Below, in pieces: positions 16,958 to 26,247 of a stretch of 64,000 bases of DNA; within the stretch, counting starts at the first letter, position 1; each line of letters starts with the position of its first letter. This DNA is from Marinobacter sp. SS5-14b (GTDB taxonomy: Bacteria > Pseudomonadota > Gammaproteobacteria > Pseudomonadales > Oleiphilaceae): assembly GCF_030541005.1 (NCBI RefSeq), contig NZ_JASSVM010000005.1:240716-304715 (forward strand), in the 5' to 3' direction. The notes beneath the pieces are model-generated. The model did no database searches. It saw only the letters and a list, made by a program, of their open reading frames with translations, and was not told where the DNA came from. The position numbers and the translations under genes were made by a program.

Positions 16958-17742
16958 TGAGCGTTTCTCCGGTAAGCGAAGGCGATCAGGGCTGCGCCTG
17001 CAATAATCATCGGCAACGAGAGCACCTGCCCCATGGTGACCCAATCGAACGCCAGGTAACCGAGTTGCGCATCTGGCAGGCGCACGAATTCCACCAGGAA
17101 CCGGAATACGCCGTAACACAACAGGAACAAACCTGACACTGCCATTTTGGGGCGCGGCCGGGATGAGAACCACCACAGAATGGTGAACAGCAACACGCCC
17201 TCCAGGGCAAACTGATAGAGCTGTGATGGGTGGCGAGCCAGGGCATCTTGCGCCTGGGGAAACACCATACCCCAAGGAAGGTCCGTGGGTTTGCCCCATA
17301 ACTCTCCGTTGATAAAGTTACCGATTCGACCTGCCCCCAGCCCAACCGGCACCAGCGGTGCTACGAAATCGGCAATCTTCCAGAAACCGGCACCGGTTTT
17401 ACGGCCATACCACCACATCGCGAGCATCACACCGAGCAGGCCACCGTGGAAGGCCATGCCGCCTTCCCAAACACGAAACAGCCAGAGCGGATCGGCAATA
17501 AAGGCATCGAAGTTGTAGAACACCACATATCCGAACCGGCCACCCAGGATTACCCCAAGCGCGAGGTAAAACAAAAGATCGCCAACCTGTTCTTCCGAGA
17601 GCGGCGACCAGGGTTTGCGGCTGCGTATACAACCCAACCACCAACCGGCGGCAAATCCGACCAGGTAGGTCAGACCATACCAATGAATTTTCAGGGGACC
17701 GATAGCAATGGCCACCGGATCAAACTGCGGGTGTTGCAACAT
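16954..17742 (-). CDS. lgt: Prolipoprotein diacylglyceryl transferase
   Basis: Lgt attaches diacylglycerol from phosphatidylglycerol to the lipobox cysteine of prolipoproteins in the inner membrane. The 262 residues contain the conserved [11 protein letters not shown], the HGGLLG segment, and the family signature region [29 protein letters not shown]. About seven membrane helices are predicted. It overlaps thyA by four bases; lgt-thyA is a common pair. The TauE-type permease gene lies 10 bases upstream, so the three may share a transcript. Confidence 0.97.
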   Translation of the reverse strand: MLQHPQFDPVAIAIGPLKIHWYGLTYLVGFAAGWWLGCIRSRKPWSPLSEEQVGDLLFYLALGVILGGRFGYVVFYNFDAFIADPLWLFRVWEGGMAFHGGLLGVMLAMWWYGRKTGAGFWKIADFVAPLVPVGLGAGRIGNFINGELWGKPTDLPWGMVFPQAQDALARHPSQLYQFALEGVLLFTILWWFSSRPRPKMAVSGLFLLCYGVFRFLVEFVRLPDAQLGYLAFDWVTMGQVLSLPMIIAGAALIAFAYRRNAQ

Positions 17743-17752
17743 GAACAGGCTC

Positions 17753-18559
17753 TCAGCTCAGCAGGAATCGAAGGCCGACGATAATCAGCACGATGGCAAA
17801 AATCCGTTTCAGCAGGCGACCGTCAAGACGGTGCGCCAGCTTGGCGCCGATACGGGCGAAAATAACACTGGTCGCAACAATACCAATTAACGCGGGCAAA
17901 TAGATAAAGCCAAAGCTCAATTCAGGCAGTTCCGGATGCTGCCAGCCAGTCCAGATATTGCCTGCCGCGCCGGCCAACGCAATGGGTAAACCACAGGCCG
18001 CAGAAGTGGCCACCGCTTGCTGCATGCGCACGTTGCACCAGGTCAGATACGGAACCGATACGGTGCCGCCGCCAATACCAAAGATAGCCGAGGCCCAACC
18101 GATCAGCCCGCCAGCCACGCCAAGCCCGGCGGTACCCGGCACATCACGGCCCGGCTTCGGGTTCACTTCCAGGATCATCTTGAGCGCTACCAGAATGGCG
18201 AACACACCAATAATGGTTTGCAAAACGGGGCCACTGATCATCGCGGCCGTCCAGGCGCCGATCAATGCGCCCACCACGATGCCGCCCGTCATCGGCCGGA
18301 AAAGGTCCCAGCGCACGGCGCCATGCTGGTGATGAGTACGAATCGAACTGAGGGACGTAAACACGATGGTTGCCAGCGAGGTACCTATGGCCAGGTGCGC
18401 AGCAATTTCCGGGCTGACACCCATAAAACCGAAACTGAAGATCAGCACCGGCACGATCACAAGGCCACCACCAATACCGAACAGGCCCGCCATGGTTCCA
18501 GCAAGCGCACCCAGCAACAGATACAAAACGATTACGCCAATCAATGTCATGATCTTCAT
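17753..18559 (-). CDS. TauE/SafE family membrane permease
   Basis: The 268-residue protein has about eight membrane helices and the two-fold repeat typical of the TauE/SafE (sulfite exporter-like, UPF0721) family. The first half contains [19 protein letters not shown] and the second [19 protein letters not shown], the matching GIGGG signatures. Members export sulfite, sulfoacetate or related anions, but the substrate is not predictable here. It is directly upstream of lgt (10-base gap) and divergent from the NRDE gene. Confidence 0.88.
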   Translation of the reverse strand: MKIMTLIGVIVLYLLLGALAGTMAGLFGIGGGLVIVPVLIFSFGFMGVSPEIAAHLAIGTSLATIVFTSLSSIRTHHQHGAVRWDLFRPMTGGIVVGALIGAWTAAMISGPVLQTIIGVFAILVALKMILEVNPKPGRDVPGTAGLGVAGGLIGWASAIFGIGGGTVSVPYLTWCNVRMQQAVATSAACGLPIALAGAAGNIWTGWQHPELPELSFGFIYLPALIGIVATSVIFARIGAKLAHRLDGRLLKRIFAIVLIIVGLRFLLS

Positions 18560-18643
18560 AGGCCCCGGGAAGAAATCAGGCTGGTATGATACGCATTGTT
18601 GCCAATCGCTGCAGCCTCAGATCATCAGGGAAGTCTATCGGAT

Positions 18644-19417
18644 ATGTGCTTAATCGTTTTTGCCATCGGCCAAAGCCCCCGGTTCCCGCTGGTGGTCGCC
18701 GCTAACCGGGATGAGTTTTTCCGGCGCCCGACATCAGCCATGGACTGGTGGCGAACCGACGAGGGAGAGGACGTGCTCGCCGGGCGCGACCTTGAGTCCG
18801 GCGGCACCTGGCTGGCTGTTTCTCCGGATGGCCGGGTAGCTGCGGTGACCAATGTCCGTGAAGGCAGCGCTGAACCTGGCCGCTGCAGTCGGGGGGAGTT
18901 ACCTCTGAAAGCACTCGGGCAGGCCCGCAATGAGCTGGCAAGCAGCATGAGCTCCGAGCCAGGGCGCTACTCAGGGTTTAACCTGGTGTCTCTGTCTGCA
19001 ACCGGTGGCTGGTATTACAGCAATCGGGATGCCCACCCAGGTCGGCAGTTATTCCGGGGCGTGTTCGGACTAAGCAATCACCTCCTGCAAACACCCTGGC
19101 CCAAACTCTTGCGCCTACGGTCCGCCGTGAGCCAACGTATTGAACAGGCCCATGGAGATGCCAGACAACTCCACAGCCAGTTGATCCCGCTACTGGCAGA
19201 CAGCACCCCAGCGCCGGATAAAGACCTGCCAGACACCGGGGTTGGCATCGACACCGAGCGATTCCTCTCGTCACCCTTTATCCACGGCGAACACTATGGC
19301 ACCCGCGCAACGACGATTATTACCGTCTCAGACCAGGGGGAAATACAGGTAACCGAACAATCCTGGGGGCCCTGCGCCCGCGCTCTGGAACAACGACAGT
19401 TCAGCTGGCAGCGGTAG
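18644..19417 (+). CDS. NRDE family protein (TANGO2-like)
   Basis: The 257-residue protein starts MCLIVFAIGQSPRFPLVVAANRDEFFRRPT, which holds the NRDE signature (residues 21-24). C2 is the position of the possible N-terminal nucleophile in this Ntn-hydrolase-like family. The eukaryotic homologue TANGO2 is linked to haem or lipid handling, but bacterial function is not settled. I chose the ATG at 18644 because the family starts with MC. It is followed by xseB after 57 bases. Confidence 0.85.
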   Translation: MCLIVFAIGQSPRFPLVVAANRDEFFRRPTSAMDWWRTDEGEDVLAGRDLESGGTWLAVSPDGRVAAVTNVREGSAEPGRCSRGELPLKALGQARNELASSMSSEPGRYSGFNLVSLSATGGWYYSNRDAHPGRQLFRGVFGLSNHLLQTPWPKLLRLRSAVSQRIEQAHGDARQLHSQLIPLLADSTPAPDKDLPDTGVGIDTERFLSSPFIHGEHYGTRATTIITVSDQGEIQVTEQSWGPCARALEQRQFSWQR

Positions 19418-19428
19418 CTCGGGGACTC

Positions 19429-19437
19429 TGATATAAT
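19429..19437 (+). promoter_or_regulatory. Extended -10 promoter element for xseB-ispA
   Basis: TGATATAAT is an extended -10 (TGn followed by TATAAT), 38 bases before the xseB ATG. No good -35 hexamer is seen, which fits an extended -10 promoter. Confidence 0.55.
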
Positions 19438-19474
19438 CCGCACATTTCCTGACACACCGGACCGGAGGACGCCC

Positions 19475-19729
19475 ATGGCCGGCGCCAAAGAAAGTACATC
19501 GATAGCCGACTTTGAAAAATCCCTGGACGAACTGGAAAAGCTGGTGCGGGATCTGGAACAGGGTGAGTTGCCTCTGGAACAGTCTCTGGCAGCCTTCGAG
19601 CGGGGCATCAAGTTGACACGCGAATGTCAGAGCGCCCTGAAGTCGGCAGAGCAGCGGGTTGAACAACTGGTTCAGAACAGCGATGGAACCCTGGAAACCC
19701 GCCCCTTCTCTGCGGATGACAGCAACTGA
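19475..19729 (+). CDS. xseB: Exodeoxyribonuclease VII small subunit
   Basis: XseB is the small subunit of exonuclease VII, which degrades single-stranded DNA from both ends with XseA. The 84 residues form the usual helical hairpin (IADFEKSLDELEKLVRDLEQGELPLEQSLAAFERGIKLTRECQSALKSAEQRVEQL). The ATG at 19475 follows GGAGGACGCCC. The stop and the ispA start share a base (TGATG), so the genes are translationally coupled. The xseB-ispA-dxs order is shared by most gammaproteobacteria. Confidence 0.95.
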   Translation: MAGAKESTSIADFEKSLDELEKLVRDLEQGELPLEQSLAAFERGIKLTRECQSALKSAEQRVEQLVQNSDGTLETRPFSADDSN

Positions 19730-20625
19730 TGAGTGACCGCACTTCCCTGGCGATTAGCTACCTGGATCAGTGTCGCCAACGCATTGATGCAGAGCTTGAC
19801 CGCAGTATCCGCCAAGACTCTGTCTCCGAGCGACTTCAGGCAGCCATGCGCTACAGCGTACTGGGCGGTGGCAAGCGTATCCGCCCCGCCCTGTGCCTGG
19901 CCGCCGCGCGGGCGGTAGGCAGCGAAGAAGCGACTGCGCTGGCCCCCGCCTGCGCACTGGAACTGATTCATGCGTACTCCCTGGTTCATGACGACCTGCC
20001 AGCGATGGACGATGATGATTTGCGCCGGGGGCGCCCGACCACTCACATTGCCTTTGATGAAGCCAGCGCCATTCTGGCCGGCGATGCGCTGCAGACTCTG
20101 GCATTTCGATTGCTGACCGGCGCGCCCGCACTGACAGACAGCCAGCGGATCAGAATGATTACTGAACTCGCCCAGGCCAGCGGTCATAAAGGCATGGTCG
20201 GAGGCCAGGCGATTGACCTGGAGTCTGTAGGGCTTGCGCTGAACCTGGAGCAACTTGAAAACATGCACCGGCACAAAACCGGAGCTCTGATTGAGGCCAG
20301 CGTAACGATGGGCGCACTGACCGCGCCCGACGTGACAGCCCAGCAACTCAAAGACCTGTCGACCTACGCCAGCGCTTTAGGCTTGGCGTTTCAGGTTCAG
20401 GATGACCTGCTGGACATTGAAGGTGACACCGAAACCATTGGGAAACGCCAGGGGTCTGATGTCGCCAAAGCCAAGCCGACCTATCCTGCCCTGCTCGGAC
20501 TCGAGGGTGCCCGCGAGCACCTGAACTTACTGCTGGACCAGGCTCAACAAGCACTTGAAAGCTTTGGTGAGGAAGCCGATCCCCTTCGAGCGATGGCAGA
20601 TTATGTGGTTACCCGAAACCACTGA
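19729..20625 (+). CDS. ispA: Farnesyl diphosphate synthase (geranyltranstransferase)
   Basis: IspA condenses isopentenyl and dimethylallyl/geranyl diphosphate to farnesyl diphosphate, the precursor of undecaprenyl phosphate and quinone side chains. The 298 residues carry both Asp-rich motifs: DDLPAMD (first, chain-length region preceded by HAYSLVH) and DDLLD (second, QVQDDLLDIEGD). GGGKRIRPAL provides the substrate-binding Lys and Arg. It overlaps xseB by one base and is followed by dxs, which supplies its substrates. Confidence 0.96.
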   Translation: MSDRTSLAISYLDQCRQRIDAELDRSIRQDSVSERLQAAMRYSVLGGGKRIRPALCLAAARAVGSEEATALAPACALELIHAYSLVHDDLPAMDDDDLRRGRPTTHIAFDEASAILAGDALQTLAFRLLTGAPALTDSQRIRMITELAQASGHKGMVGGQAIDLESVGLALNLEQLENMHRHKTGALIEASVTMGALTAPDVTAQQLKDLSTYASALGLAFQVQDDLLDIEGDTETIGKRQGSDVAKAKPTYPALLGLEGAREHLNLLLDQAQQALESFGEEADPLRAMADYVVTRNH

Positions 20626-20681
20626 CTCGCCTTTAGGCACTCTTTACCAGACACCGTTTTGTAACATCTGGCCCGGGAAGC

Positions 20682-20711
20682 ATGAAACAGACACGCCTGT
20701 TCCCTATAATG
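20682..20711 (+). promoter_or_regulatory. Candidate promoter for dxs
   Basis: A perfect -10 TATAAT (20706-20711) has ATGAAA (20682-20687) 18 bases upstream as a partial -35. It lies 41 bases before the dxs ATG, so dxs may be transcribed separately from ispA. Confidence 0.5.
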
Positions 20712-20751
20712 CCCGCCAGAGAACTCATATTTTCGAGAAAGACCCGAACTG

Positions 20752-22683
20752 ATGCAGGACACATATATTTTCAGGGAAATTCCGTCACAGCGGCCCAACA
20801 CGCCCCTTCTGGACCGGATTGACGTTCCAGCCCAGCTGCGCGGGCTGCCGCCAGAGGATCTGCCACAACTGGCCAGGGAATTGCGCGCATTTCTGCTCTG
20901 GTCCGTCGGCCAGACGGGCGGGCATTTCGGGGCCGGGCTTGGCGTACTGGAGCTAACGGTTGCCCTGCATTACGTCTTCAACACTCCGGAAGACCGACTG
21001 GTCTGGGACGTAGGCCACCAGGCCTATCCCCACAAAATCCTGACGGGCCGGCGGGAACAGATGGGCACCATCCGGCGCAAAGACGGTCTTGCCGGGTTCC
21101 CGAAACGGGCTGAAAGCGTTTACGACACCTTTGGGGTGGGCCACTCGAGCACATCAATCAGTGCCGCACTGGGTATGGCCATTGCCGCTCGTATGCAAAA
21201 CACCGGTCGCAAGAGCATTGCGGTCATCGGTGATGGCGCCATGACCGCGGGCATGGCGTTCGAAGCCTTGAATCATGCGGGCCATTTACACGCTGATATG
21301 CTGGTGATTCTGAACGACAACGACATGTCGATTTCCCGCAACGTCGGCGGCCTGTCCAACTACTTTGCCAAACTTCTGGCCAGTCGCACCTACAACCAGG
21401 TTCGCGACAGCAGCAAGAAAGTGCTCAAAGGTACGCCTCACCTGATGGCCCTTGCCAAGAAAACCGAAGAACATTTCAAAGGCATGATCGCCCCGGGCAC
21501 ACTGTTTGAGGAACTTGGCTTCAACTACATCGGGCCCATTGATGGCCACGACCTGCCACTGCTGGTTGAAACCCTGGAAAACATCCGGGACCTCGACGGC
21601 CCGCAGTTCCTCCACGTTGTGACCACCAAAGGCAAAGGCTTTGCGCCAGCGGAGGCAGACCCGATCGGTTATCACGCCATTAACAAGATCGAACCGGTAC
21701 CGGCCAACAAGCCTGAGCCGGTGGCGCCAAAACCCGCCAGCCCCAAGTACGCCAACGTGTTTGGCCAATGGTTGTGCGATGCCGCCGAGCAAGACGAACG
21801 CGTTGTCGGCATCACGCCGGCCATGTGCGAGGGGTCGGACCTGCTGGCGTTCTCGGAACGTTTTCCCGAGCGCTATTTCGACGTAGCGATTGCCGAGCAA
21901 CACGCCGTCACCCTGGCCGCCGGTCTGGCGTGTGATGGCGCAAAACCCGTAGTGGCCATCTACTCGACGTTTCTTCAAAGGGGCTACGACCAACTGATCC
22001 ACGATGTCGCCATCCAGGACCTGGATGTGCTGTTCGCAATCGACCGGGCAGGCCTGGTGGGTGAAGACGGCCCTACCCACGCAGGCGCCTTCGATATCAG
22101 CTACCTCCGGTGCATTCCGAACATGGCCATCATGACGCCCTCGGACGAAAACGAAACCCGTCAGTTGCTGCAGACCGGCCTTCAATACCACGGCCCTGCA
22201 GCCGTTCGTTACCCCAGAGGAACCGGCCCGGGCGCAAGCATCGAGACGCAACTGACTCCACTGGAACTTGGCAAAGGCAGACGGGTGCGCGACGGCTCCC
22301 GGGTAGCCATCCTGAACTTTGGTACGCTGCTGGGCCCGGCAATCCATGCTGCCGAACGCCTGAACGCAACTGTCGCTGACATGCGCTTCGTGAAACCCCT
22401 CGACGAGGCGCTGATACTGGAACTGGCAGAGCAGCATGACTTGCTGGTGACCCTGGAGGAAAACGCGGTGGCCGGCGGGGCTGGCAGTGCCGTCACCGAG
22501 TTTCTGAATCTGAGGGAAGTGACCCTTCCGGTGATGCAGCTTGGCTTGCCCGACCGTTTTGTTGACCATGGCAAGCCGGAAGAGCTTCTGAAGGAGTGCG
22601 GACTGGATGCAGACAGCATTCACGAGGCCATCGCCTGTCGGCTTGAGCGCCTGGGCAGCCACTCGGTAGCAGCGGCTAAATAA
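20752..22683 (+). CDS. dxs: 1-deoxy-D-xylulose-5-phosphate synthase
   Basis: Dxs joins pyruvate and glyceraldehyde 3-phosphate, using thiamine diphosphate, to start the MEP isoprenoid pathway that feeds IspA. The 643 residues have the family's three-domain layout. The cofactor region reads [18 protein letters not shown] with the later [13 protein letters not shown]; the transketolase-like middle carries [12 protein letters not shown], and the C-terminal domain has [14 protein letters not shown]. The ATG at 20752 follows an A/G-rich GAAAGACC segment rather than a classic ribosome site. Confidence 0.97.
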   Translation: MQDTYIFREIPSQRPNTPLLDRIDVPAQLRGLPPEDLPQLARELRAFLLWSVGQTGGHFGAGLGVLELTVALHYVFNTPEDRLVWDVGHQAYPHKILTGRREQMGTIRRKDGLAGFPKRAESVYDTFGVGHSSTSISAALGMAIAARMQNTGRKSIAVIGDGAMTAGMAFEALNHAGHLHADMLVILNDNDMSISRNVGGLSNYFAKLLASRTYNQVRDSSKKVLKGTPHLMALAKKTEEHFKGMIAPGTLFEELGFNYIGPIDGHDLPLLVETLENIRDLDGPQFLHVVTTKGKGFAPAEADPIGYHAINKIEPVPANKPEPVAPKPASPKYANVFGQWLCDAAEQDERVVGITPAMCEGSDLLAFSERFPERYFDVAIAEQHAVTLAAGLACDGAKPVVAIYSTFLQRGYDQLIHDVAIQDLDVLFAIDRAGLVGEDGPTHAGAFDISYLRCIPNMAIMTPSDENETRQLLQTGLQYHGPAAVRYPRGTGPGASIETQLTPLELGKGRRVRDGSRVAILNFGTLLGPAIHAAERLNATVADMRFVKPLDEALILELAEQHDLLVTLEENAVAGGAGSAVTEFLNLREVTLPVMQLGLPDRFVDHGKPEELLKECGLDADSIHEAIACRLERLGSHSVAAAK

Positions 22684-22691
22684 GGCTAATC

Positions 22692-22712
22692 AGGCCGGTC
22701 ACTGACCGGCCT
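22692..22712 (+). terminator. Hairpin between convergent dxs and ribA
   Basis: AGGCCGGTC and GACCGGCCT form a perfect 9-bp stem with a three-base loop. A short T4 follows a few bases later on the dxs strand. The T run is weak, so terminator strength is uncertain. Confidence 0.5.
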
Positions 22713-22730
22713 GACCGGTTTTGATCAGGC

Positions 22731-23342
22731 TCAGGCGATATCATCGTCCTGGTGGGTGTCCAGCCAGTGGCCGAGCTTGCTCTGCTTGGTGTTCAGGTAG
22801 TGCTCGTTGTGGGGATTTCGCCCTACATGCAGCGGCACCCGCTCGACAATCCGGATACCGTAGGATTCCAGTGCCTTAACCTTTCTCGGATTGTTGGTCA
22901 TCAGGCGAAGGCTGTGAATACCCAGATGCTCCAGCATATCCTGACACATGCTGTAATCCCGCAAATCCGCGCCAAAACCCAGCTGTTCGTTGGCCTCGAC
23001 CGTGTCGGCCCCCTGATCTTGCAGGCGGTAGGCCCGAATTTTGTTCAGCAGACCAATGCCGCGACCTTCCTGTCGCAGATACATCAGAATACCCCGGCCT
23101 TCCCGGGCAATGCTGCGCAACGCTTCTTCCAACTGATACCCGCAATCACAACGCATGCTATAAAGCGCATCGCCGGTCAGGCATTCGGAGTGGGTGCGCG
23201 CCAGCATGGGCTCATCAGAACCAATATCACCCAGTGTCAGGGCCACATGCTCTTTGCCCGTTTCGGGTTCTTCGAAACCGTGCATATCGAAGACGCCGAA
23301 GGGAGTGGGCAAACGACAGGTATCAATGTAACGAACAGCCAC
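22731..23342 (-). CDS. ribA: GTP cyclohydrolase II
   Basis: RibA opens GTP to the first pyrimidine intermediate of riboflavin synthesis. The 203 residues match the stand-alone E. coli enzyme: zinc-binding Cys residues in [24 protein letters not shown], then [17 protein letters not shown] and [13 protein letters not shown]. The frame is open further upstream, but the GTG at 23342 has GAGGAA five bases before it and gives the family N terminus ([16 protein letters not shown]). There is no fused RibB domain. It follows moaC on the same strand with a 52-base gap. Confidence 0.94.
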   Translation of the reverse strand: MAVRYIDTCRLPTPFGVFDMHGFEEPETGKEHVALTLGDIGSDEPMLARTHSECLTGDALYSMRCDCGYQLEEALRSIAREGRGILMYLRQEGRGIGLLNKIRAYRLQDQGADTVEANEQLGFGADLRDYSMCQDMLEHLGIHSLRLMTNNPRKVKALESYGIRIVERVPLHVGRNPHNEHYLNTKQSKLGHWLDTHQDDDIA

Positions 23343-23394
23343 TGTAATTCCTCGTGGTTCTGACAAATGGGGCTGGCATTCTATCACGGTGGCA

Positions 23395-23919
23395 CTAAGC
23401 GGGCGTAGTGCCGGGTGTGGTGCCATCAAGAGTGCCGTCATGAGTTCCGGCAACCCAGTGACCGGAGCGACCGCCTTTCTTTTCCAGCAGCCGAACCTTA
23501 TCGACCACCATTCCTTTATCCACTGCCTTGCACATATCGTAGAGCGTAAGCGCGGCCACGCTCGCCGCAGTCAGTGCCTCCATCTCCACGCCAGTCTGAC
23601 CAGACAGCTTGCAGCGTGTCTCAATATATACTGACGCTCCATCCTCACCGGGTGTCAGCTCAACTTTGACGGAGGTCAGGTTCAGCGCGTGGCACAAGGG
23701 GATCAGATCGTGGGTTTTCTTGGCCGCCATGATGCCGGCAATGCGGGCCGTGGCCAGCACATCCCCTTTGGGATGCTCACCCTCGATAATCATCCGCAGG
23801 GTTTCCGGCTGCATTCGGATTGTGGCCTCGGCACGGGCCTCCCGTTCGGTAACGGCTTTCTCCGTCACATCGACCATCCGGGCTTCGCCCTTCTCATCAA
23901 GGTGGGTCAGTTTGCTCAT
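23395..23919 (-). CDS. moaC: Cyclic pyranopterin monophosphate synthase
   Basis: MoaC converts the MoaA product into cyclic pyranopterin monophosphate in molybdenum cofactor synthesis. The 174 residues start [32 protein letters not shown] and contain the conserved [21 protein letters not shown] and [28 protein letters not shown]. The C-terminal tail after GGRSGHW is longer than usual and Gly/Thr-rich. No other moa gene is in the window. Its position beside ribA is only a pterin/flavin-related coincidence as far as I can tell. Confidence 0.96.
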   Translation of the reverse strand: MSKLTHLDEKGEARMVDVTEKAVTEREARAEATIRMQPETLRMIIEGEHPKGDVLATARIAGIMAAKKTHDLIPLCHALNLTSVKVELTPGEDGASVYIETRCKLSGQTGVEMEALTAASVAALTLYDMCKAVDKGMVVDKVRLLEKKGGRSGHWVAGTHDGTLDGTTPGTTPA

Positions 23920-23967
23920 GATTCACTCCGCCTGCGTTGCTTCATGTATGAATGTGCTCACAACCGA

Positions 23968-24948
23968 CTACCACCAGAAACGAATCCCGGCGATCCCTTG
24001 GGCCCCCGCCGCTTTGGCCGGCGCCATATGGCCCGGTTCCAATCCACCAAGCGCATATACGGGGATGGCCGCATTAGAGATCAGGTCGGCAAAAACATTC
24101 CAGCCCATAGCCGGCTCCCCTGGATGGCTGGCCGTGGGCAACACCGGGCCCAGCACCGCGTAATCTGCCCCCAAACGCTCTGCATGGCACAACTGCTCAG
24201 CATCATGGCAGGACACCCCGAGCCATGCGCCCGCAGGCACAGGGCGCCCTGAAAGACCTTCAGCTTCACGCCATGACAGGTGGAGGCCGGCGGCCCCCGG
24301 GATTTCGTCAAACAGTGATGGCTGACCGTGCAGCAGAACACCGATACCGTTTTCCGACCCGGTCTTCAGCGCTGCTGTCGCAAGCGCCCGATAATCCTGG
24401 CGCGACAAATCCGGTGCCCGAAGCACCACCAGCCCCCGCGATCGCCCCTTAACCCCAGCAGCAAAGCGGGAGAAGCCATCCTTTGGAGTAACCATAGCAC
24501 CGGTAATCAGCAATCTGTCGGGCAGATTCAAAGCACGAATGATGGGCCGGTTAGCAACGGGAAAATCCTCGTCGCGCAAGGCCTCGGGCAACAGCCAGTC
24601 CACTGGCTGCCCTTCCTTGCCTTCCGGTATACCCTCAGCCATCGAGGTGCGCCAGACATCGAGAAACACCTGCTTGTCACCATAGTCATGGCGAATGCCG
24701 ATGACCGGCTCCAGACTCTGCAGCGGAACCCGCAAGCCGGTCTCCTCGGCGACCTCCCGCACCAGCGCCTGCTGCACGGTTTCATCCGGCTCGACCTTGC
24801 CGCCGGGAAACTCCAGCAATCCGCCCTGATGAACATGGTCTGGGCGCCGGGCTATCAGCACCCGCCCTTCCCGAATTATGACGGCTACCGCTACATGAAC
24901 CTGCTTCCGGGCTTGTGCGCCGGGCTGATCAGCTTCGGTATTCTGCAT
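23968..24948 (-). CDS. Nudix hydrolase fused to thiamine phosphate synthase-like domain
   Basis: The 326 residues hold two domains. Residues 15-130 are a Nudix (MutT) hydrolase with a full box, GGKVEPDETVQQALVREVAEETG, preceded by AVAVIIREGRVLIARRPDHVHQGGLLEFPGG, as in 8-oxo-dGTP cleaning MutT proteins. Residues 150-326 are a ThiE/TenI-type barrel (LHLSWREAEGL, DYAVLGPVLPTASHPG, IPVYALGGL). The fusion is widespread in gammaproteobacteria, usually beside secA and argJ. Oxidised nucleotide removal is likely for the first domain; the second domain's reaction is unproven. It overlaps the end of argJ by 20 bases. Confidence 0.9.
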   Translation of the reverse strand: MQNTEADQPGAQARKQVHVAVAVIIREGRVLIARRPDHVHQGGLLEFPGGKVEPDETVQQALVREVAEETGLRVPLQSLEPVIGIRHDYGDKQVFLDVWRTSMAEGIPEGKEGQPVDWLLPEALRDEDFPVANRPIIRALNLPDRLLITGAMVTPKDGFSRFAAGVKGRSRGLVVLRAPDLSRQDYRALATAALKTGSENGIGVLLHGQPSLFDEIPGAAGLHLSWREAEGLSGRPVPAGAWLGVSCHDAEQLCHAERLGADYAVLGPVLPTASHPGEPAMGWNVFADLISNAAIPVYALGGLEPGHMAPAKAAGAQGIAGIRFWW

Positions 24949-26146
24949 TGATGGTCACGTAATCGTGGGAGAAGTCGCAGGTCCAGACGGTTTCACGGAC
25001 CCCACCACGCTTAAGGTCAATGGCAATAGTAATTTCTTCCTGATCCATCACGGCCTGGCCGCGCTCTTCGGAATAATCGTCGGCACGACCACCCTCACGG
25101 ACCAGGCACACATCGCCCAGGTAGATTTCCAGAGCGTTCAGGTCAAGATCAGGCACGCCGGCCCGGCCAACCGCTGCCAGAATACGCCCCCAGTTCGGGT
25201 CTGAGGCGAAAAGTGCCGTTTTTACCAGCGGTGAATGAGCGACGGTGTAGGCCACATCCAGAGCTTCCTGCTGGTTCCGGGCACCGGCCACATCAATGGT
25301 CACAAACTTGGTTGCCCCTTCACCATCCCGAACAATGGCGTGGGCCAGATCGAGATACACTTGCTGCAACGTCGCTTTGAGCTGAGGAAACAGGGGGCTG
25401 TCGAGGGTGATTTCCGGGCCGGAATACTGACCGCTGGCCATCAGCATGCAGGCATCGTTGGTCGAGGTGTCACCATCGATGGTAATCCGGTTGAATGATT
25501 TCTCACCCAGCTCGGATGCCAGCGCCTGAAGTGCATCCGGGGCGATGCTCGCATCGGTAGCAATAAAGCCAAGCATGGTCGCCATATTGGGGCGAATCAT
25601 GCCCGCACCCTTGCTGATCCCCGAAATCGTTACCACATGGCCGTCCAGTTCAATTCGGCAAGACGCACCCTTGGGCCGCGTATCGGTCGTCATGATGCCA
25701 CTGGCGGCCTCAGCCCAGCGATCTTCTCGGGTATCTGCCAGGGCCTCAGGTAAGGCGCCGACAATTTTTTCAACCGGCAATGGCTCACCAATCACACCAG
25801 TCGAAAACGGCAGCACGCTGGAAACAGTGACGCCGGCTTTCTCTGCCAGAGCAGTGCAACAACGCTCGGCGTCGACGAGCCCACGCTCGCCGGTGCCGGC
25901 ATTGGCATTTCCGGTATTGATCAGCAAATAGCGGGGCGAGGCCTCCGCGAGGTGGCGACGGCTGAGCACAACCGGCGCGGCGCAGAACTGATTCCGGGTA
26001 AAAATGCCCGCCACCCGGGATTCCGGAGCCAGCTCAAACACCACCACATCCTTTCGGCCAGGCTTCTTGATGCCTGCGCTGGCAATGCCAATCTTCACCC
26101 CTGTCACCGGGAAAAACTCAGGTAACGCTCCGGGACCTACCGCCAT
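24929..26146 (-). CDS. argJ: Glutamate N-acetyltransferase / N-acetylglutamate synthase
   Basis: ArgJ recycles the acetyl group between acetylornithine and glutamate in arginine synthesis and in many species also makes N-acetylglutamate from acetyl-CoA. The 405 residues contain the autocleavage site: KGAGMIRPNMATML, with cleavage expected between A189 and T190, T190 becoming the nucleophile. The N-terminal GIASAGIKKPGRKDV and TGNANAGTGERG segments are typical. It follows secA on the same strand after a terminator, so it probably has its own promoter. Confidence 0.96.
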   Translation of the reverse strand: MAVGPGALPEFFPVTGVKIGIASAGIKKPGRKDVVVFELAPESRVAGIFTRNQFCAAPVVLSRRHLAEASPRYLLINTGNANAGTGERGLVDAERCCTALAEKAGVTVSSVLPFSTGVIGEPLPVEKIVGALPEALADTREDRWAEAASGIMTTDTRPKGASCRIELDGHVVTISGISKGAGMIRPNMATMLGFIATDASIAPDALQALASELGEKSFNRITIDGDTSTNDACMLMASGQYSGPEITLDSPLFPQLKATLQQVYLDLAHAIVRDGEGATKFVTIDVAGARNQQEALDVAYTVAHSPLVKTALFASDPNWGRILAAVGRAGVPDLDLNALEIYLGDVCLVREGGRADDYSEERGQAVMDQEEITIAIDLKRGGVRETVWTCDFSHDYVTINAEYRS

Positions 26147-26184
26147 GCCTGCCTCCTATGATTGTTCAAGTCTGAAAACGACAA

Positions 26185-26222
26185 AACCCGCAAGCCACCA
26201 TCGCTCTGGTGGTTTGCGGGTT
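26185..26222 (-). terminator. Rho-independent terminator after secA
   Basis: A 16-bp perfect stem (26185-26200 with 26207-26222) has a six-base loop. It is followed on the leftward strand by TTTTGTCGTTTT. It separates secA from argJ. Confidence 0.9.
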
Positions 26223-26247
26223 CTGGTTTGCGTGCTTCAGGGGCTGG

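Noticed and set aside
16958..17299. N-terminal extension of thyA by 114 codons
   Set aside because: It overlaps lgt in another frame; the ATG at 16957 gives the standard ThyA N terminus and an ATGA overlap with lgt.
21286..22662. Leftward open frame of about 450 codons opposite dxs
   Set aside because: Antisense shadow of dxs in a GC-rich codon context.
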